Below, one piece after another: positions 45,631 through 54,229 of a stretch of 64,000 nucleotides of DNA (the first letter of the stretch is position 1; every line of letters starts with the position of its first letter). The notes beneath the pieces are model-generated. The model searched no databases and was not told where the DNA came from. It worked only from the letters and a program-made list of their open reading frames with translations. Source of the stretch: Nitrospirota bacterium. GTDB taxonomy: Bacteria > Nitrospirota > UBA9217. The stretch is from contig JAGVOT010000052.1 in the NCBI GenBank assembly GCA_020052615.1, forward strand, positions 1-64,000. Direction: 5' to 3'. The translations under genes and the position numbers were made by a program.

Positions 45631-47748
45631 TTATTTTTCTTTACCGTGGTTGTGCCCCTGCTGCTGGGCGGCTGTCCGCTCCTGGATGATCTTCTGGGAC
45701 AGGTGGCTCGGCACGTCCTCGTATCCGTAGAATTCCATGGTATACATGCCCCTGCCGCTCGTGAGCGAATTGAGCGTCGGCGCGTAGGACAGCATCTCGG
45801 ACATGGGCACAAGCGCCTTGATGTTCTGACCGCTTGCCTGGGGCACGACACCCTGCACCTTGCCGCGACGCGAGTTGAGATCGCCGATGACCGCGCCCAG
45901 CGTATCATCGGGCGCAACGACCTCGACGCTCATGATGGGTTCAAGCAGCACCGGCTTTGCCGACTCCAGCGCCTTCTTGAAGCCCATGCTTGCCGCGATC
46001 TTGAACGACATTTCCGAGGAGTCCACGGTATGGTAGGACCCGTCGAACACGGTGGCACGGATGTCCACGAGGGGGTACCCGGCGAGGAATCCATCGTGCA
46101 GTGCCTCGACCAGCCCCTTCTCGACCGCCGGGATATACTGCCGGGGGATCACGCCGCCGACGATCTTGTCCACGAATTCGAACCCGGCGCCCCGTGCCAG
46201 AGGCTCGATCTCGATCCAGGCGTCGCCGTACTGTCCGTGGCCGCCGGTCTGCTTCTTGTATTTTCCCTGGGCCTTCGCCCGGGCGCGGATGGTTTCCTTG
46301 TAGGGGACCTTCGGGGTCTTCATCCTGACGTCCACCCCGAACTTCCGCTTGAGCTTCTCGATGGTCACCTCGAGATGGACCTGGCCCATGCCGGACAGCA
46401 CCATTTCCTTGGTCTGCTCGTCAAAGGCGAACTTAAGCGTCCTGTCCTCATCGAGGATCTTATGAACGCCGATGCTCACTTTGTCCTCATCACCCCTCGA
46501 TTTCGGCTCGATGGCATAGGACATCACCGGATCGGCAAACTTAGCGAACTCCAGCACGATGGGATGCGCCTCGGCGCACAGCGTATCGCCGGTCAGCGTG
46601 TCCTTGAGCTTCGCGGCAGCACCGATCTGTCCGGCGGTCAGCTCCTTTGTCGCTACCTGCTTCTTGCCCTGGATGTAGAACAGCGAGCCGATCTTCTCCT
46701 TGACCTGACGGGAGGAATTATAGACCGTCGAATCGGCCTTCAGGGTGCCTGAAAATACCCGGACGAGCGATAATTTCCCGGCAAAAGGGTCGATGATGGT
46801 CTTGAACACAATGGCGGAAAGAGGCTCGTCAGAGGTCGGCTTGCGCTCCGCCTCCTTCCCGGTCTTGGCGTCCGTTCCCTTGATCTTGACGCTTCGGGCG
46901 TGTTCGACGGGCGACGGCAGGCAGGTCAGGACCATGTCGAGAAGCGGCTGGATGCCCATATTCTTGACCGGTGATCCGCACAGCACCGGCAGGAGTCCGC
47001 CGCCGATCGTGCCGTGCTTGAGTCCCGCGATGATCTCCTCCTGGGGAAGATCACCCTTGTCGAGATATTTCTCAAGGAGGCTGTCGTCGGTCTCGGCGAT
47101 CTGCTCGACGAGCTTCTTGCGATAGACCGCGGACTGCTCCTTCATGTCGGCGGGAATGTCTTTTTCCTCGCTCTTGCCGCTCCCGTCCTGCGCGAACACC
47201 AGCGCCTTCATCTTGACAAGGTCGACGACGCCGGTGAATTTGTCCTCGAGCCCCAGGGGAAGCTGCAGCACCACGGCGTTCTTGCAGAAATACTTTTCCA
47301 TGTCGCCTACGGCACGGAAAAAGTCGGCACGCTCCTTGTCGAGCTTGCTGACAAAGGCCACGCGGGGAATTTCGTAATCGCAGGCGAACTTATAGATCTT
47401 TTCCGTCTCGGCCTTGACGCCCGAGATGGCGGAAATGATAAGGATCGCACCGTCAACGGCGCGCAGGGTGCCCTTGGTCTCTTCGAGGAAGTTGATATAT
47501 CCGGGGGTGTCGATCAGGTTGATGCGGACGCCTTTCCAGTCGGCGAATCCCACCGAGGACGTGATCGTGATCTTCCGGGCGATCTCCTCCGGCTCGTGCA
47601 TGAACACGGAATTCCCCGAATCCACGCTGACCGGCAGATCAATGGCACCCGCGGCATACAGAATGGCGTCGGCAAGCGACGTCTTCCCTGCGGCGCCGTG
47701 GGACAGGATGGCTATATTGCGGACTTCCTTCACATCAGAGCTCGGCAT
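45631..47748 (-). CDS. EF-G-like translational GTPase (EF-G2 type)
   Basis: Elongation-factor-G paralogue of 705 aa. The G1 loop SHGAAGKTS (residues 16-24) differs from the AHIDAGKTT of true EF-G, G3 is DTPGY, and G4 is SKLDKE instead of NKMD. Domains II to V follow in order (GGVIPRQYIPAVEKG is in domain IV). The C-terminus ends with a His/Lys-rich tail. These features mark the EF-G2 or FusA2 group, whose role is less well defined than that of EF-G and may include ribosome recycling or stress response. It is followed by its own terminator. Confidence 0.9.
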   Translation of the reverse strand: MPSSDVKEVRNIAILSHGAAGKTSLADAILYAAGAIDLPVSVDSGNSVFMHEPEEIARKITITSSVGFADWKGVRINLIDTPGYINFLEETKGTLRAVDGAILIISAISGVKAETEKIYKFACDYEIPRVAFVSKLDKERADFFRAVGDMEKYFCKNAVVLQLPLGLEDKFTGVVDLVKMKALVFAQDGSGKSEEKDIPADMKEQSAVYRKKLVEQIAETDDSLLEKYLDKGDLPQEEIIAGLKHGTIGGGLLPVLCGSPVKNMGIQPLLDMVLTCLPSPVEHARSVKIKGTDAKTGKEAERKPTSDEPLSAIVFKTIIDPFAGKLSLVRVFSGTLKADSTVYNSSRQVKEKIGSLFYIQGKKQVATKELTAGQIGAAAKLKDTLTGDTLCAEAHPIVLEFAKFADPVMSYAIEPKSRGDEDKVSIGVHKILDEDRTLKFAFDEQTKEMVLSGMGQVHLEVTIEKLKRKFGVDVRMKTPKVPYKETIRARAKAQGKYKKQTGGHGQYGDAWIEIEPLARGAGFEFVDKIVGGVIPRQYIPAVEKGLVEALHDGFLAGYPLVDIRATVFDGSYHTVDSSEMSFKIAASMGFKKALESAKPVLLEPIMSVEVVAPDDTLGAVIGDLNSRRGKVQGVVPQASGQNIKALVPMSEMLSYAPTLNSLTSGRGMYTMEFYGYEDVPSHLSQKIIQERTAAQQQGHNHGKEK

Positions 47749-47812
47749 ATGCGACTCCTTTGTAAGAGAATTTTGGAACGGTGGAATTTACGGAGCAGCG
47801 GCGGTCGTGATC

Positions 47813-48079
47813 TTACCAGATATCGGACTTGTGCTTTCCTCCCTGTTTGAGCAGGACGTCGATGACCGCCTCGTTGAAGAAATTCGTGCTCTGGCGCAGC
47901 GAGGGATCCACCATGGTCTCGTAGTATTTCCTGCCCTCGGCAAGTTCCTCCGACAGGACATCGAAGAGACTGTCCTTCTCGATACCCTCTTTGACCTTTG
48001 CCTGGTTGTACAGCAGGATATCCGAGAGGATGGTCCGCGCAAGCCTCTTTGCTTCATCATTACCGGAGATCAATCGCAT
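47813..48079 (-). CDS. Conserved hypothetical protein, 88 aa
   Basis: Small soluble, mostly helical protein with many charged residues (MRLISGNDEAKRLARTILSD, then YYETMVDPSLRQSTNFF). No domain is recognised. It sits between rseC and the EF-G-like gene with short gaps, so it is probably co-transcribed with rseC. The regular charge pattern suggests a small adaptor or coiled-coil-like protein. Function unknown. Confidence 0.7.
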   Translation of the reverse strand: MRLISGNDEAKRLARTILSDILLYNQAKVKEGIEKDSLFDVLSEELAEGRKYYETMVDPSLRQSTNFFNEAVIDVLLKQGGKHKSDIW

Positions 48080-48109
48080 AACGATAACCGCCTTGGGATG
48101 CAGTCTGGA

Positions 48110-48541
48110 TCAGCCGAGGATCTCAACGATCACGGGCTTGTACTCCTGGGTCTTTTCGACCTTCTGATTATAGCGCCGGAGAAAGAAAAAAGATACCACC
48201 ATCAGGGTCATCCCCGATATGAACGCCCAGAGGTCCGAACTTGCCTCGCCGGAGAACCTTTGAGCAAGGTTCTTGCCGATAATGGCGGCGGCGACAAAAA
48301 CGGTCATGGGAATGCCGTACAGGATGATCGACGCCTTCAGATATACCTGCGGCGCGACCACGACCTTCACTCTCTGCCCCTTTTTTGCGCCCAGGGGATT
48401 GGCAGCCTCCATGAAGGAGTCTTCCCCCTGGGGATGGCAGACCTCTGACTGCGCGCACTTTTCACAGCCGCTCTTGGTGAGAATGGACACCTTGGCCAGG
48501 CCGCCCGTCGTTTCTACCACAATGCCTTCTTCCTCGATCAT
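48110..48541 (-). CDS. rseC: RseC/MucC-family membrane protein
   Basis: Inner-membrane protein of 143 aa. A short cytoplasmic N-terminal domain with cysteines 26, 29 and 35 (CEKC then C) is followed by two membrane helices (about 68-90 and 104-124). RseC proteins modulate envelope-stress sigma-E or the redox state of SoxR with the Rsx complex. No rse or rsx genes are nearby, so the role here is open. The Cys cluster may bind a metal or an iron-sulfur centre. Confidence 0.83.
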   Translation of the reverse strand: MIEEEGIVVETTGGLAKVSILTKSGCEKCAQSEVCHPQGEDSFMEAANPLGAKKGQRVKVVVAPQVYLKASIILYGIPMTVFVAAAIIGKNLAQRFSGEASSDLWAFISGMTLMVVSFFFLRRYNQKVEKTQEYKPVIVEILG

Positions 48542-48546
48542 AAGAA

Positions 48547-48640
48547 CCTCGTCAGTCGTGAGGCGACAGGCGTCAAAAGATAAACCGTTCAGCCGTGTTG
48601 CTGTCCTGCTTTGCGCCTGACCCCTTACGCCTTACGGCCT
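48547..48640. repeat. Inverted word repeat between cimA and rseC
   Basis: cagtcgtgaggcgacaggcg-type words (48552-48575) are mirrored by cctgaccccttacgccttac (48617-48636). The right arm overlaps the cimA stop codon. The same family occurs at 55043-55130. Confidence 0.65.
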
Positions 48641-50226
48641 TTTTTCGCTGTCCGCAGCAGTTTATATTCTATGCTGTCCACCAGGGCCTGCCAGCTCGCT
48701 TCGATCACATTCTCGGAAACACCGACGGTGCCCCACTTGGACTTCCCGTCGCCCGATTCGATGAGAACACGCACGCGGGCAGCTGTCCCCTCGGCGGCCG
48801 TCAGGACCCGGACCTTGTAGTCCAGCAGCCTGATCGTATCCAGACCCCTGCCGGGGAAATACTTCGGCAGGACTTTGCGCAGCGCCTTGTCCAGCGCGTT
48901 GATAGGACCGTTCCCCCAGGCAGCCGTATGCTCCACCTGGCCTCCGACCTCGACCGTCACCGTCGCCTCGCTCACCGGATGGGGATCTACCTTTCGTTTT
49001 TCCGTCAGTACGCGGTAATCGATGCGATCGAACATGGCGAAGACCGATTGGTAGCTGTGGCGCGCCCTGAGCATGAGCAGTTCAAGCGATCCCTCCGCCC
49101 CTTCGAACTCGTAGCCTTCGTTCTCAAGCTGTTTGATCTTTTTGAGGATCTCCGCGAGTTCGGGGCTGCCTTTCTTGACCGTGAGACCGAGTTCTGCCGC
49201 TTTTTGGAGGATATTGCTCTTCCCCGCGAGGTCGGAGATAAGGATACGACGCCGGTTGCCCACCTGCTCGGGGATGATATGTTCATAGGTCCGGGGGATC
49301 TTGGATACGGCGTCAACATGCACGCCGCCCTTGTGAGCGAAGGCGCTGTCCCCCACGAAGGGAGACCACTTGCGATGCGGCAGGTTGGCTAGTTCGTCAA
49401 CGTACCGCGACATCTCGCGCAGCCTCCGGAGGCTTGCATCGGTGACGCAATCGATCCCCATTTTAATTTTAAGGTCGGGGATGATGGCGCAGAGGTTCGC
49501 GTTGCCGCACCGTTCTCCGTAGCCGTTGATCGTCCCGTGGACCATCACCGCACCGCGCCTGACCGCCGCCAGTGAGTTGGCGACCGCAAGCTCACCGTCA
49601 TTGTGAGCGTGGATGCCGAAAGGCGTCCCGATGATACTGCTCACCCTGACAATGATCTCCTCGACCTCATGAGGCAGGGCGCCTCCGTTGGTATCGCAGA
49701 GCACCAGACAGTCCGCTCCCGCCGCTTCGGCCGCGAGAAGCGTCTCGATCGCGTAGTCGGGATTCGCTTTGTATCCGTCGAAGAAGTGCTCGGCATCATA
49801 GATAACCTCGTCCATCTGTTCCTTGAGGAACGCCACCGAATCCTCGATCATCGCGAGGTTCTCGTTCAGCGTGGTCTTGAGCGCCTTGAGCACATGGAGG
49901 TCCCAGGTCTTGCCGAAGATCGTCGCGACAGGCGCCCCGGAGGTCGCAAGGGACTTGAGACTGGGGTCCTCGGAGGCCTTGAGCCGGGCGCGCCGCGTCG
50001 AACCGAAGGCCGCGAGCTTCGCGCGCTTAAGCTTCACCCGGCGCATCTCCCTGAAGAACTCCACATCCCGCGGATTGGAACCGGGCCAGCCGCCCTCGAT
50101 ATAGTGGACGCCGAACTCGTCCAGTTTCCGGGCAACACGGATCTTGTCCTCGACGGAGAAGTTCAGGTCTTCCGCCTGCGCCCCGTCGCGGAGCGTCGTA
50201 TCGTAGATAAGAACTGTTGGTTTCAT
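48625..50226 (-). CDS. cimA: (R)-citramalate synthase
   Basis: Condenses pyruvate and acetyl-CoA to citramalate, the start of the threonine-independent route to isoleucine. The 533-aa enzyme of the homocitrate/isopropylmalate synthase family has DTTLRDGAQ at residues 9-17, the IHAHNDGELAVANS metal/catalytic segment and a C-terminal regulatory LeuA-dimer-like domain (VTVEVGGQVEHTAAWG). The length and domain set match CimA of Geobacter-type bacteria rather than LeuA or NifV. The start MKPTVLIYD at 50226 is preferred; the open frame continues upstream only through a repeat element. Confidence 0.9.
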   Translation of the reverse strand: MKPTVLIYDTTLRDGAQAEDLNFSVEDKIRVARKLDEFGVHYIEGGWPGSNPRDVEFFREMRRVKLKRAKLAAFGSTRRARLKASEDPSLKSLATSGAPVATIFGKTWDLHVLKALKTTLNENLAMIEDSVAFLKEQMDEVIYDAEHFFDGYKANPDYAIETLLAAEAAGADCLVLCDTNGGALPHEVEEIIVRVSSIIGTPFGIHAHNDGELAVANSLAAVRRGAVMVHGTINGYGERCGNANLCAIIPDLKIKMGIDCVTDASLRRLREMSRYVDELANLPHRKWSPFVGDSAFAHKGGVHVDAVSKIPRTYEHIIPEQVGNRRRILISDLAGKSNILQKAAELGLTVKKGSPELAEILKKIKQLENEGYEFEGAEGSLELLMLRARHSYQSVFAMFDRIDYRVLTEKRKVDPHPVSEATVTVEVGGQVEHTAAWGNGPINALDKALRKVLPKYFPGRGLDTIRLLDYKVRVLTAAEGTAARVRVLIESGDGKSKWGTVGVSENVIEASWQALVDSIEYKLLRTAKKGRKA

Positions 50227-50268
50227 GCGTTTTTTGGCTCTCGCCCGATATTTCTGATGACTGACTTT

Positions 50269-50361
50269 AGTGCGGAATGCGAAGTGCGGAGTGCGGAATA
50301 AAAGGACTTGCGGTAACGTCGATTTTACACTTCGCACTCCGCACATCACTCCGCACTTCTT
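50269..50361. repeat. Inverted word-repeat element between lysC and cimA
   Basis: The left arm agtgcggaatgcgaagtgcg continues to 50299. The right arm acttcgcactccgcacatca runs from 50329 to 50361. The arms are inverted copies. The element ends exactly at the lysC stop codon. Confidence 0.75.
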
Positions 50362-51577
50362 ACGCCGCCTTGTCCATCTCAAAGGTCTCGTGCAGCACCC
50401 GGACAGCGAGTTCCGTATACTTGGCTTCGATCACGATGGATATCTTGATCTCCGACGTGCTGATCATCATGATGTTGATGCCCTCTTTGGCCATGGCGGA
50501 GAACATCTTCGCCGCCACACCGGAGTGGGAACGCATGCCCACGCCGACGATGGAGACCTTGGCGATGTCCTCCTTCACGCTGACGCCCTTTGCGCCGATC
50601 TCGGCCACCACCTTCTTCATGACATCGAGGATCTTCTTGGCATCGGTCTTCGGCACGGTAAAGGACATGTCCGTGAGGCCGCCTTCGCCGATGTTCTGGA
50701 TGATCATGTCCACCACGACGTTGTTCTCCGAGATGGTGTTGAATATCTTCGCGGCGACCCCTGGCTTGTCCGGCACGCCCTGCACGGTCACCTTCACCTG
50801 GTTCTTATCGTATGCCACGCCGGACACTACAACCTTTTCCATGTCTGCATCCTCCTTGGTCACCAGGGTGCCGGGATTATCATTGAAACTGGAAAGCACC
50901 CTGACGGGAACATTGTATTTTTTCGCGAATTCGACCGAGCGGGTCTGGAGCACCTTGGCGCCCAGGCTCGCCAGTTCAAGCATCTCATCATAGGATATCT
51001 TATCGAGCTTCCGCGCCTGCGGCACCATGTTCGGGTCCGTGGTGTACACACCGTCCACGTCCGTATAGATGTCGCAGACGTCTGCCTTCAGCGCCGCAGC
51101 CACCGCCACGGCCGACAAGTCCGAACCGCCGCGTCCCAGCGTGGTCACGTCGTCGGTCGCCGTGATGCCCTGGAAACCCGCCACGACCGCGATCTTGCCG
51201 TCCTTCAGCGCCTGCTTGACCCGTTCGCCCGATATCTTTTCGATCCGTGCCTTCGTGTGAACGCAGTCCGAAACGATCCCCGCCTGCCTTCCCGTGAAGG
51301 ACTGCGCCTTGTGCCCGAGCGCCTGGATGGCCATGGCGAGAAGCGCGATGGTCACCCGTTCGCCCGTGGAGAGAAGCATATCCATCTCGCGCGGGTCGGG
51401 ATTCTCGTTGACCTGAGAAGAGAGGTTGATGAGCTTGTCCGTCTCTCCGCTCATGGCGGAGACGACCACGACCACGTCGTGCCCCTGCTCCCTGGTCCGG
51501 ACGACCCGCCTTGCCACGTTCTTGATCCGCTCGGGATTCCCGACGGACGTTCCGCCGTATTTCTGGACTATCAGCAC
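50360..51577 (-). CDS. lysC: Aspartate kinase
   Basis: First step of lysine, threonine and methionine synthesis. The 405-aa enzyme has the kinase motif KYGGTSV at residues 6-12, [14 protein letters not shown] and two C-terminal ACT domains ([14 protein letters not shown] and [16 protein letters not shown]) that normally give feedback inhibition. I chose the GTG at 51577 because ggaggg lies seven bases upstream; the frame is open back to an ATG at 51610 but lacks a ribosome site there. It heads the block that includes the ApgM-like and homoserine dehydrogenase genes. Confidence 0.94.
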   Translation of the reverse strand: MLIVQKYGGTSVGNPERIKNVARRVVRTREQGHDVVVVVSAMSGETDKLINLSSQVNENPDPREMDMLLSTGERVTIALLAMAIQALGHKAQSFTGRQAGIVSDCVHTKARIEKISGERVKQALKDGKIAVVAGFQGITATDDVTTLGRGGSDLSAVAVAAALKADVCDIYTDVDGVYTTDPNMVPQARKLDKISYDEMLELASLGAKVLQTRSVEFAKKYNVPVRVLSSFNDNPGTLVTKEDADMEKVVVSGVAYDKNQVKVTVQGVPDKPGVAAKIFNTISENNVVVDMIIQNIGEGGLTDMSFTVPKTDAKKILDVMKKVVAEIGAKGVSVKEDIAKVSIVGVGMRSHSGVAAKMFSAMAKEGINIMMISTSEIKISIVIEAKYTELAVRVLHETFEMDKAA

Positions 51578-51612
51578 CCTGTTTTTCCCTCCATAACTTA
51601 ATAAAATCAAGC

Positions 51613-51716
51613 TTGGACACGAATTTCACGAATACTCCGAATGTCACGAATAACGGCGGGGCAACAAGCTCTTATTCATGTGATTCGTCCATTCGTGTCA
51701 TTCGTGATCTGTGACG
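51613..51716. repeat. Inverted word-repeat element between apgM and lysC
   Basis: The left arm is acacgaatttcacgaatact (51617-51636) followed by more cacgaat words. The right arm has attcgtgtcattcgtgatct (51690-51709). It lies immediately downstream of the ApgM-like gene. Confidence 0.68.
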
Positions 51717-52943
51717 TTATTTCTTGAGGAAATAATCCATCAGCGTAAAGCCTTCCTTGAATACCAGGGCATCGCTTCGGTCCGCGATCCGTTCGTCATA
51801 GGTTACCGGTCCGCCTTTCCGTTCCGACCTGCTGTCGTAGAGCACAAAGGGCACCGGTTCGGCCGAGTGCGTCCGGATCTCGAGCGGCGTAGGGTGGTCC
51901 GGCAGCGCGAGGATGCGGTATTCGTCGAACTGCTTCATTCCGTGCATGATATTACCTACGATCAATTCGTCGAAATCCTCGATGGCCTTGATCTTGTTCT
52001 TCACGTCCCCGGTGTGGCCCGCTTCGTCCGGCGCTTCCACGTGCAGGTACACGATGTCCTTGGACTTGAGCGCAAAGAGCGCGTGCTCCGCCTTGCCCAC
52101 ATAGTTGGTGTCGATCCAGCCCGTGGCACCCGGCACATTGATGACCTCGAAGCCCGCATAGACCCCCAGGCCCTTGGTCAGGTCCACTGCCGATATCACC
52201 GCCCCCTCCAGTCCGTATTTCTCCCTGAAGGTCGGCATGCTTGGCCGCCTCCCCTGGCCCCAGAGCCAGATGCTGTTGGCCGCGCGTTTTCCGGCCTCGA
52301 GCCTGCCCTTGTTCACCGGATGGTTCGTGAGGATCTCGAAGGACGCTTCCATCAGTTCGTTGATGATATCGTCCCCCTCGCCGCGGGGCAGATAGTCCTG
52401 GATATTCTTGTCCTGAATGTCATGAGGCGGCGTGCAGTCGATGCGGTCCTTTCCGCCTTTCCAGACCATGAGATGACGGTAGCTCACGCCGGGATAAAAT
52501 CGGATGTGCTCGGTCCCCAACTTGCCGCCGATCTCCTCGATGAGCGTGCGCGCCTCGCCCGTCGATATATGGCCGGCGCTGAAATCCTCCATCAGGAATG
52601 CCCGGCGATGCTCCGCCGCTGATCCGCTGCCGGAGACCTTGAGCGTCACGAGATTGCATCGGAAAGCGACATCGTCGGGGCCGAGGGAGACCCCGATGCT
52701 CGCGGCTTCAAGGGGGGACCGGCCCGTATAGTACTTCCGCGGATCATATCCCAGGACGGACAGGTTTGCCACATCGCTCCCGGGAGTATACCCGTCGGGA
52801 ACGGTGCTGACCATGCCTACCTGGCCCGCTGAAGCCAGTTGATCGAGGTTCGGGGTCTTCGCCGCCTGCAGACAGGTCCTGCCGCCGAGGTCAGCGCGCG
52901 GGCGGTCAGCCATTCCGTCACCCAGTAAAATGATGTATTTCAT
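51717..52943 (-). CDS. apgM: ApgM-like phosphotransferase (candidate homoserine kinase)
   Basis: Alkaline-phosphatase-superfamily enzyme of 408 aa, the archaeal-type cofactor-independent phosphoglycerate mutase. GDGMAD at residues 8-13, the nucleophile serine in GSDVANLSVLGYDP, HVEAPDEAGH and LPDHPTP with metal-binding His and Asp are visible. The family also contains ThrB2, the alternative homoserine kinase described in Bacteroides. Its position between aspartate kinase and homoserine dehydrogenase, with no thrB in the window, makes homoserine kinase the likelier role. The glycolytic role cannot be excluded from sequence. Confidence 0.85.
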   Translation of the reverse strand: MKYIILLGDGMADRPRADLGGRTCLQAAKTPNLDQLASAGQVGMVSTVPDGYTPGSDVANLSVLGYDPRKYYTGRSPLEAASIGVSLGPDDVAFRCNLVTLKVSGSGSAAEHRRAFLMEDFSAGHISTGEARTLIEEIGGKLGTEHIRFYPGVSYRHLMVWKGGKDRIDCTPPHDIQDKNIQDYLPRGEGDDIINELMEASFEILTNHPVNKGRLEAGKRAANSIWLWGQGRRPSMPTFREKYGLEGAVISAVDLTKGLGVYAGFEVINVPGATGWIDTNYVGKAEHALFALKSKDIVYLHVEAPDEAGHTGDVKNKIKAIEDFDELIVGNIMHGMKQFDEYRILALPDHPTPLEIRTHSAEPVPFVLYDSRSERKGGPVTYDERIADRSDALVFKEGFTLMDYFLKK

Positions 52944-52961
52944 GATCAGATGCGGTCGGTC

Positions 52962-53011
52962 AATCGCTAGGCATCAGTCGGCAGTCGACTGCCGACTGAT
53001 GCCTAGCGATT
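52962..53011. repeat. Perfect 50-bp palindrome without loop
   Basis: Bases 52962-52986 are the exact reverse complement of 52987-53011, centred on gcagtcgactgc. It lies between the NIL-domain gene and the ApgM-like gene, with no T-run on either side. Confidence 0.9.
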
Positions 53012-53019
53012 ATTTCTGG

Positions 53020-53259
53020 CTATTCCGCGTCGGCCCCTTCCACGGGTTCGACCTTGACGCCCCGTTCACGCAGATATGCAATACCCTCATCGAGCTTCTT
53101 CTCCGCCCCTTCAAGTTCAAGCACGACCTCACCGATGCTCTCGGTCACTTTGGCACGCCTGATGTTCGGCATGACATCGAACTTCTTGGCCATCGTAAAG
53201 ATAATGGGCTCTTTGATCAGATCTTGCGGGAATGTCAGTTTGATCCTCTTCGTAGCCAT
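53020..53259 (-). CDS. NIL-domain protein, 79 aa
   Basis: Small ferredoxin-fold protein of the NIL type, known as the C-terminal regulatory domain of methionine transporter MetN and as part of archaeal homocysteine-forming sulfur-transfer proteins. The pattern KRIKLTFPQDLIKEPIIFTM and IGEVVLELEG fits the family, but there are no cysteines or fused ferredoxin. Placed directly after the sulfur-carrier genes, it probably binds methionine, homocysteine or a related sulfur compound. It starts at 53259 with a ggagg ribosome site. Confidence 0.85.
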   Translation of the reverse strand: MATKRIKLTFPQDLIKEPIIFTMAKKFDVMPNIRRAKVTESIGEVVLELEGAEKKLDEGIAYLRERGVKVEPVEGADAE

Positions 53260-53280
53260 GTGACCTCCTTATTGGAACCG

Positions 53281-53378
53281 GAGGGGAAGAATGTAAGGAA
53301 GGTAGGAAGGTACGAGAAAAAGTTCCGTCATACCGCCTATTCTCTTACCCTCTTCCCATCTTTCCTTCCTTCCCTCGC
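53281..53378. repeat. Inverted word-repeat element between the sulfur-carrier and NIL genes
   Basis: gtaaggaaggtaggaaggta (53293-53312) is mirrored by tcttaccctcttcccatctt and tccttccttccc (53343-53375). It is the same word family as the element between pstC and pstA at 20541. Confidence 0.7.
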
Positions 53379-53656
53379 TATCGACACCCGCCGGCGATAG
53401 CGGGCACGATCGAGATAGTGTCGCCGTCCTTCAGCACCGTCGCTTCCTTGTTGACGAAACGGATATCCTCATCGTTCACGTAGATGTTGATGAAACGGCG
53501 CACCTTGCCGCCTTCGGACAACCGTTCCTTGATGCCGGGATAGTCCTTCTCCAGGGCATCCACCAGTTCCGTGATGTTCCTGGCGCTGCATTCCACCTCC
53601 GCCTTTCCGTTCGTCAGTTTCTGCAGCGGCGTCGGGATCCTCACTTTCACACCCAT
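53378..53656 (-). CDS. MoaD/ThiS-family sulfur carrier ending Gly-Gly-Cys-Arg
   Basis: Ubiquitin-fold sulfur carrier of 92 aa. It has the beta-grasp pattern ([10 protein letters not shown], then [13 protein letters not shown] and [13 protein letters not shown]). Unlike mature carriers it does not end at Gly-Gly: two residues, Cys91 and Arg92, follow. QbsE of Pseudomonas has a Gly-Gly-Cys-Phe end that a JAMM protease removes before thiocarboxylate formation, and HcyS of Wolinella is processed in a similar way for homocysteine synthesis. A JAMM protease gene lies 46 bases upstream, an E1 enzyme gene after that, and lysC/apgM/hom surround them, so a homocysteine role is likely. Confidence 0.88.
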   Translation of the reverse strand: MGVKVRIPTPLQKLTNGKAEVECSARNITELVDALEKDYPGIKERLSEGGKVRRFINIYVNDEDIRFVNKEATVLKDGDTISIVPAIAGGCR

Positions 53657-53702
53657 GGGCCTTCTCCTCCTGAATTTTAAAGGTCACAGAACCGTCAACG
53701 GA

Positions 53703-54161
53703 TCAATGCGCAATGCCATGGTCTTCCTGCTGTTCGAGCACGGTCAGCGGCATCTCGCTTACCCTGCCCTCTTCGATCACATACCCCCTGGCGACCGGAT
53801 TCGCGCGGTCCAGGAGGGAAACGATGACATACACGGCGCTGGGATAGTTCGGCAGCCTGGTGCCCGGCCAGTACGCCCTTTCCACATCGACGCTCGAAGG
53901 ATATGCATGGCCGCCCGGATGGGAATGGAACATGCCCACCATCGCAAGGCCTGCTTCCCGAATGTCCTTCATCACCCGGAACTGCTCCTCCGGATCCATT
54001 TCGTAGGAGACCGGACCGGGACGCACATTCGTCATGCAATAGACCTTTTCCACCCTCCCGTCCCGGCCGCCCAGAATTCCGCACATCTCGTTCGGGTACC
54101 CGGCGTTGCAATGGTCGATGATTCTTGCGAGATCGGTCCTGGTTATCGTCAACATGCACAT
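53703..54161 (-). CDS. JAMM/M67 metalloprotease (sulfur-carrier processing)
   Basis: Zinc protease of 152 aa of the Mov34/JAMM fold. The active-site set is complete: Glu25 in NEMCGILGG, HSHP at 79-82, Ser89 and Asp92 in PSSVD. Prokaryotic relatives (Mec+, QbsD, HcyD) trim or release sulfur-carrier proteins. The neighbour gene encodes a carrier with a two-residue extension after Gly-Gly, which is exactly the substrate such an enzyme would need. The start is ATG 54161 or 54155, without a strong ribosome site. Confidence 0.9.
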   Translation of the reverse strand: MCMLTITRTDLARIIDHCNAGYPNEMCGILGGRDGRVEKVYCMTNVRPGPVSYEMDPEEQFRVMKDIREAGLAMVGMFHSHPGGHAYPSSVDVERAYWPGTRLPNYPSAVYVIVSLLDRANPVARGYVIEEGRVSEMPLTVLEQQEDHGIAH

Positions 54162-54163
54162 CT

Positions 54164-54229
54164 CGCAGGCTAAAGCCTGCGGCTACCTTCGTTCATTCCG
54201 CACTCCGAATTCCGCACTCCGCACTCTCA
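54164..54229. repeat. Small hairpin and word repeats upstream of the JAMM gene
   Basis: gcaggctaaagcctgc (54166-54181) is a perfect short inverted repeat. It is followed by cattccgcactccgaattcc-type words (54194-54227) of the same family as at 50269. They run into the stop of the E1-like gene. Confidence 0.6.

Noticed and set aside
50227-50382. Upstream extension of citramalate synthase
   Set aside because: The extra codons are encoded by the word-repeat element and the lysC end; the family starts at MKPTVLIYD.
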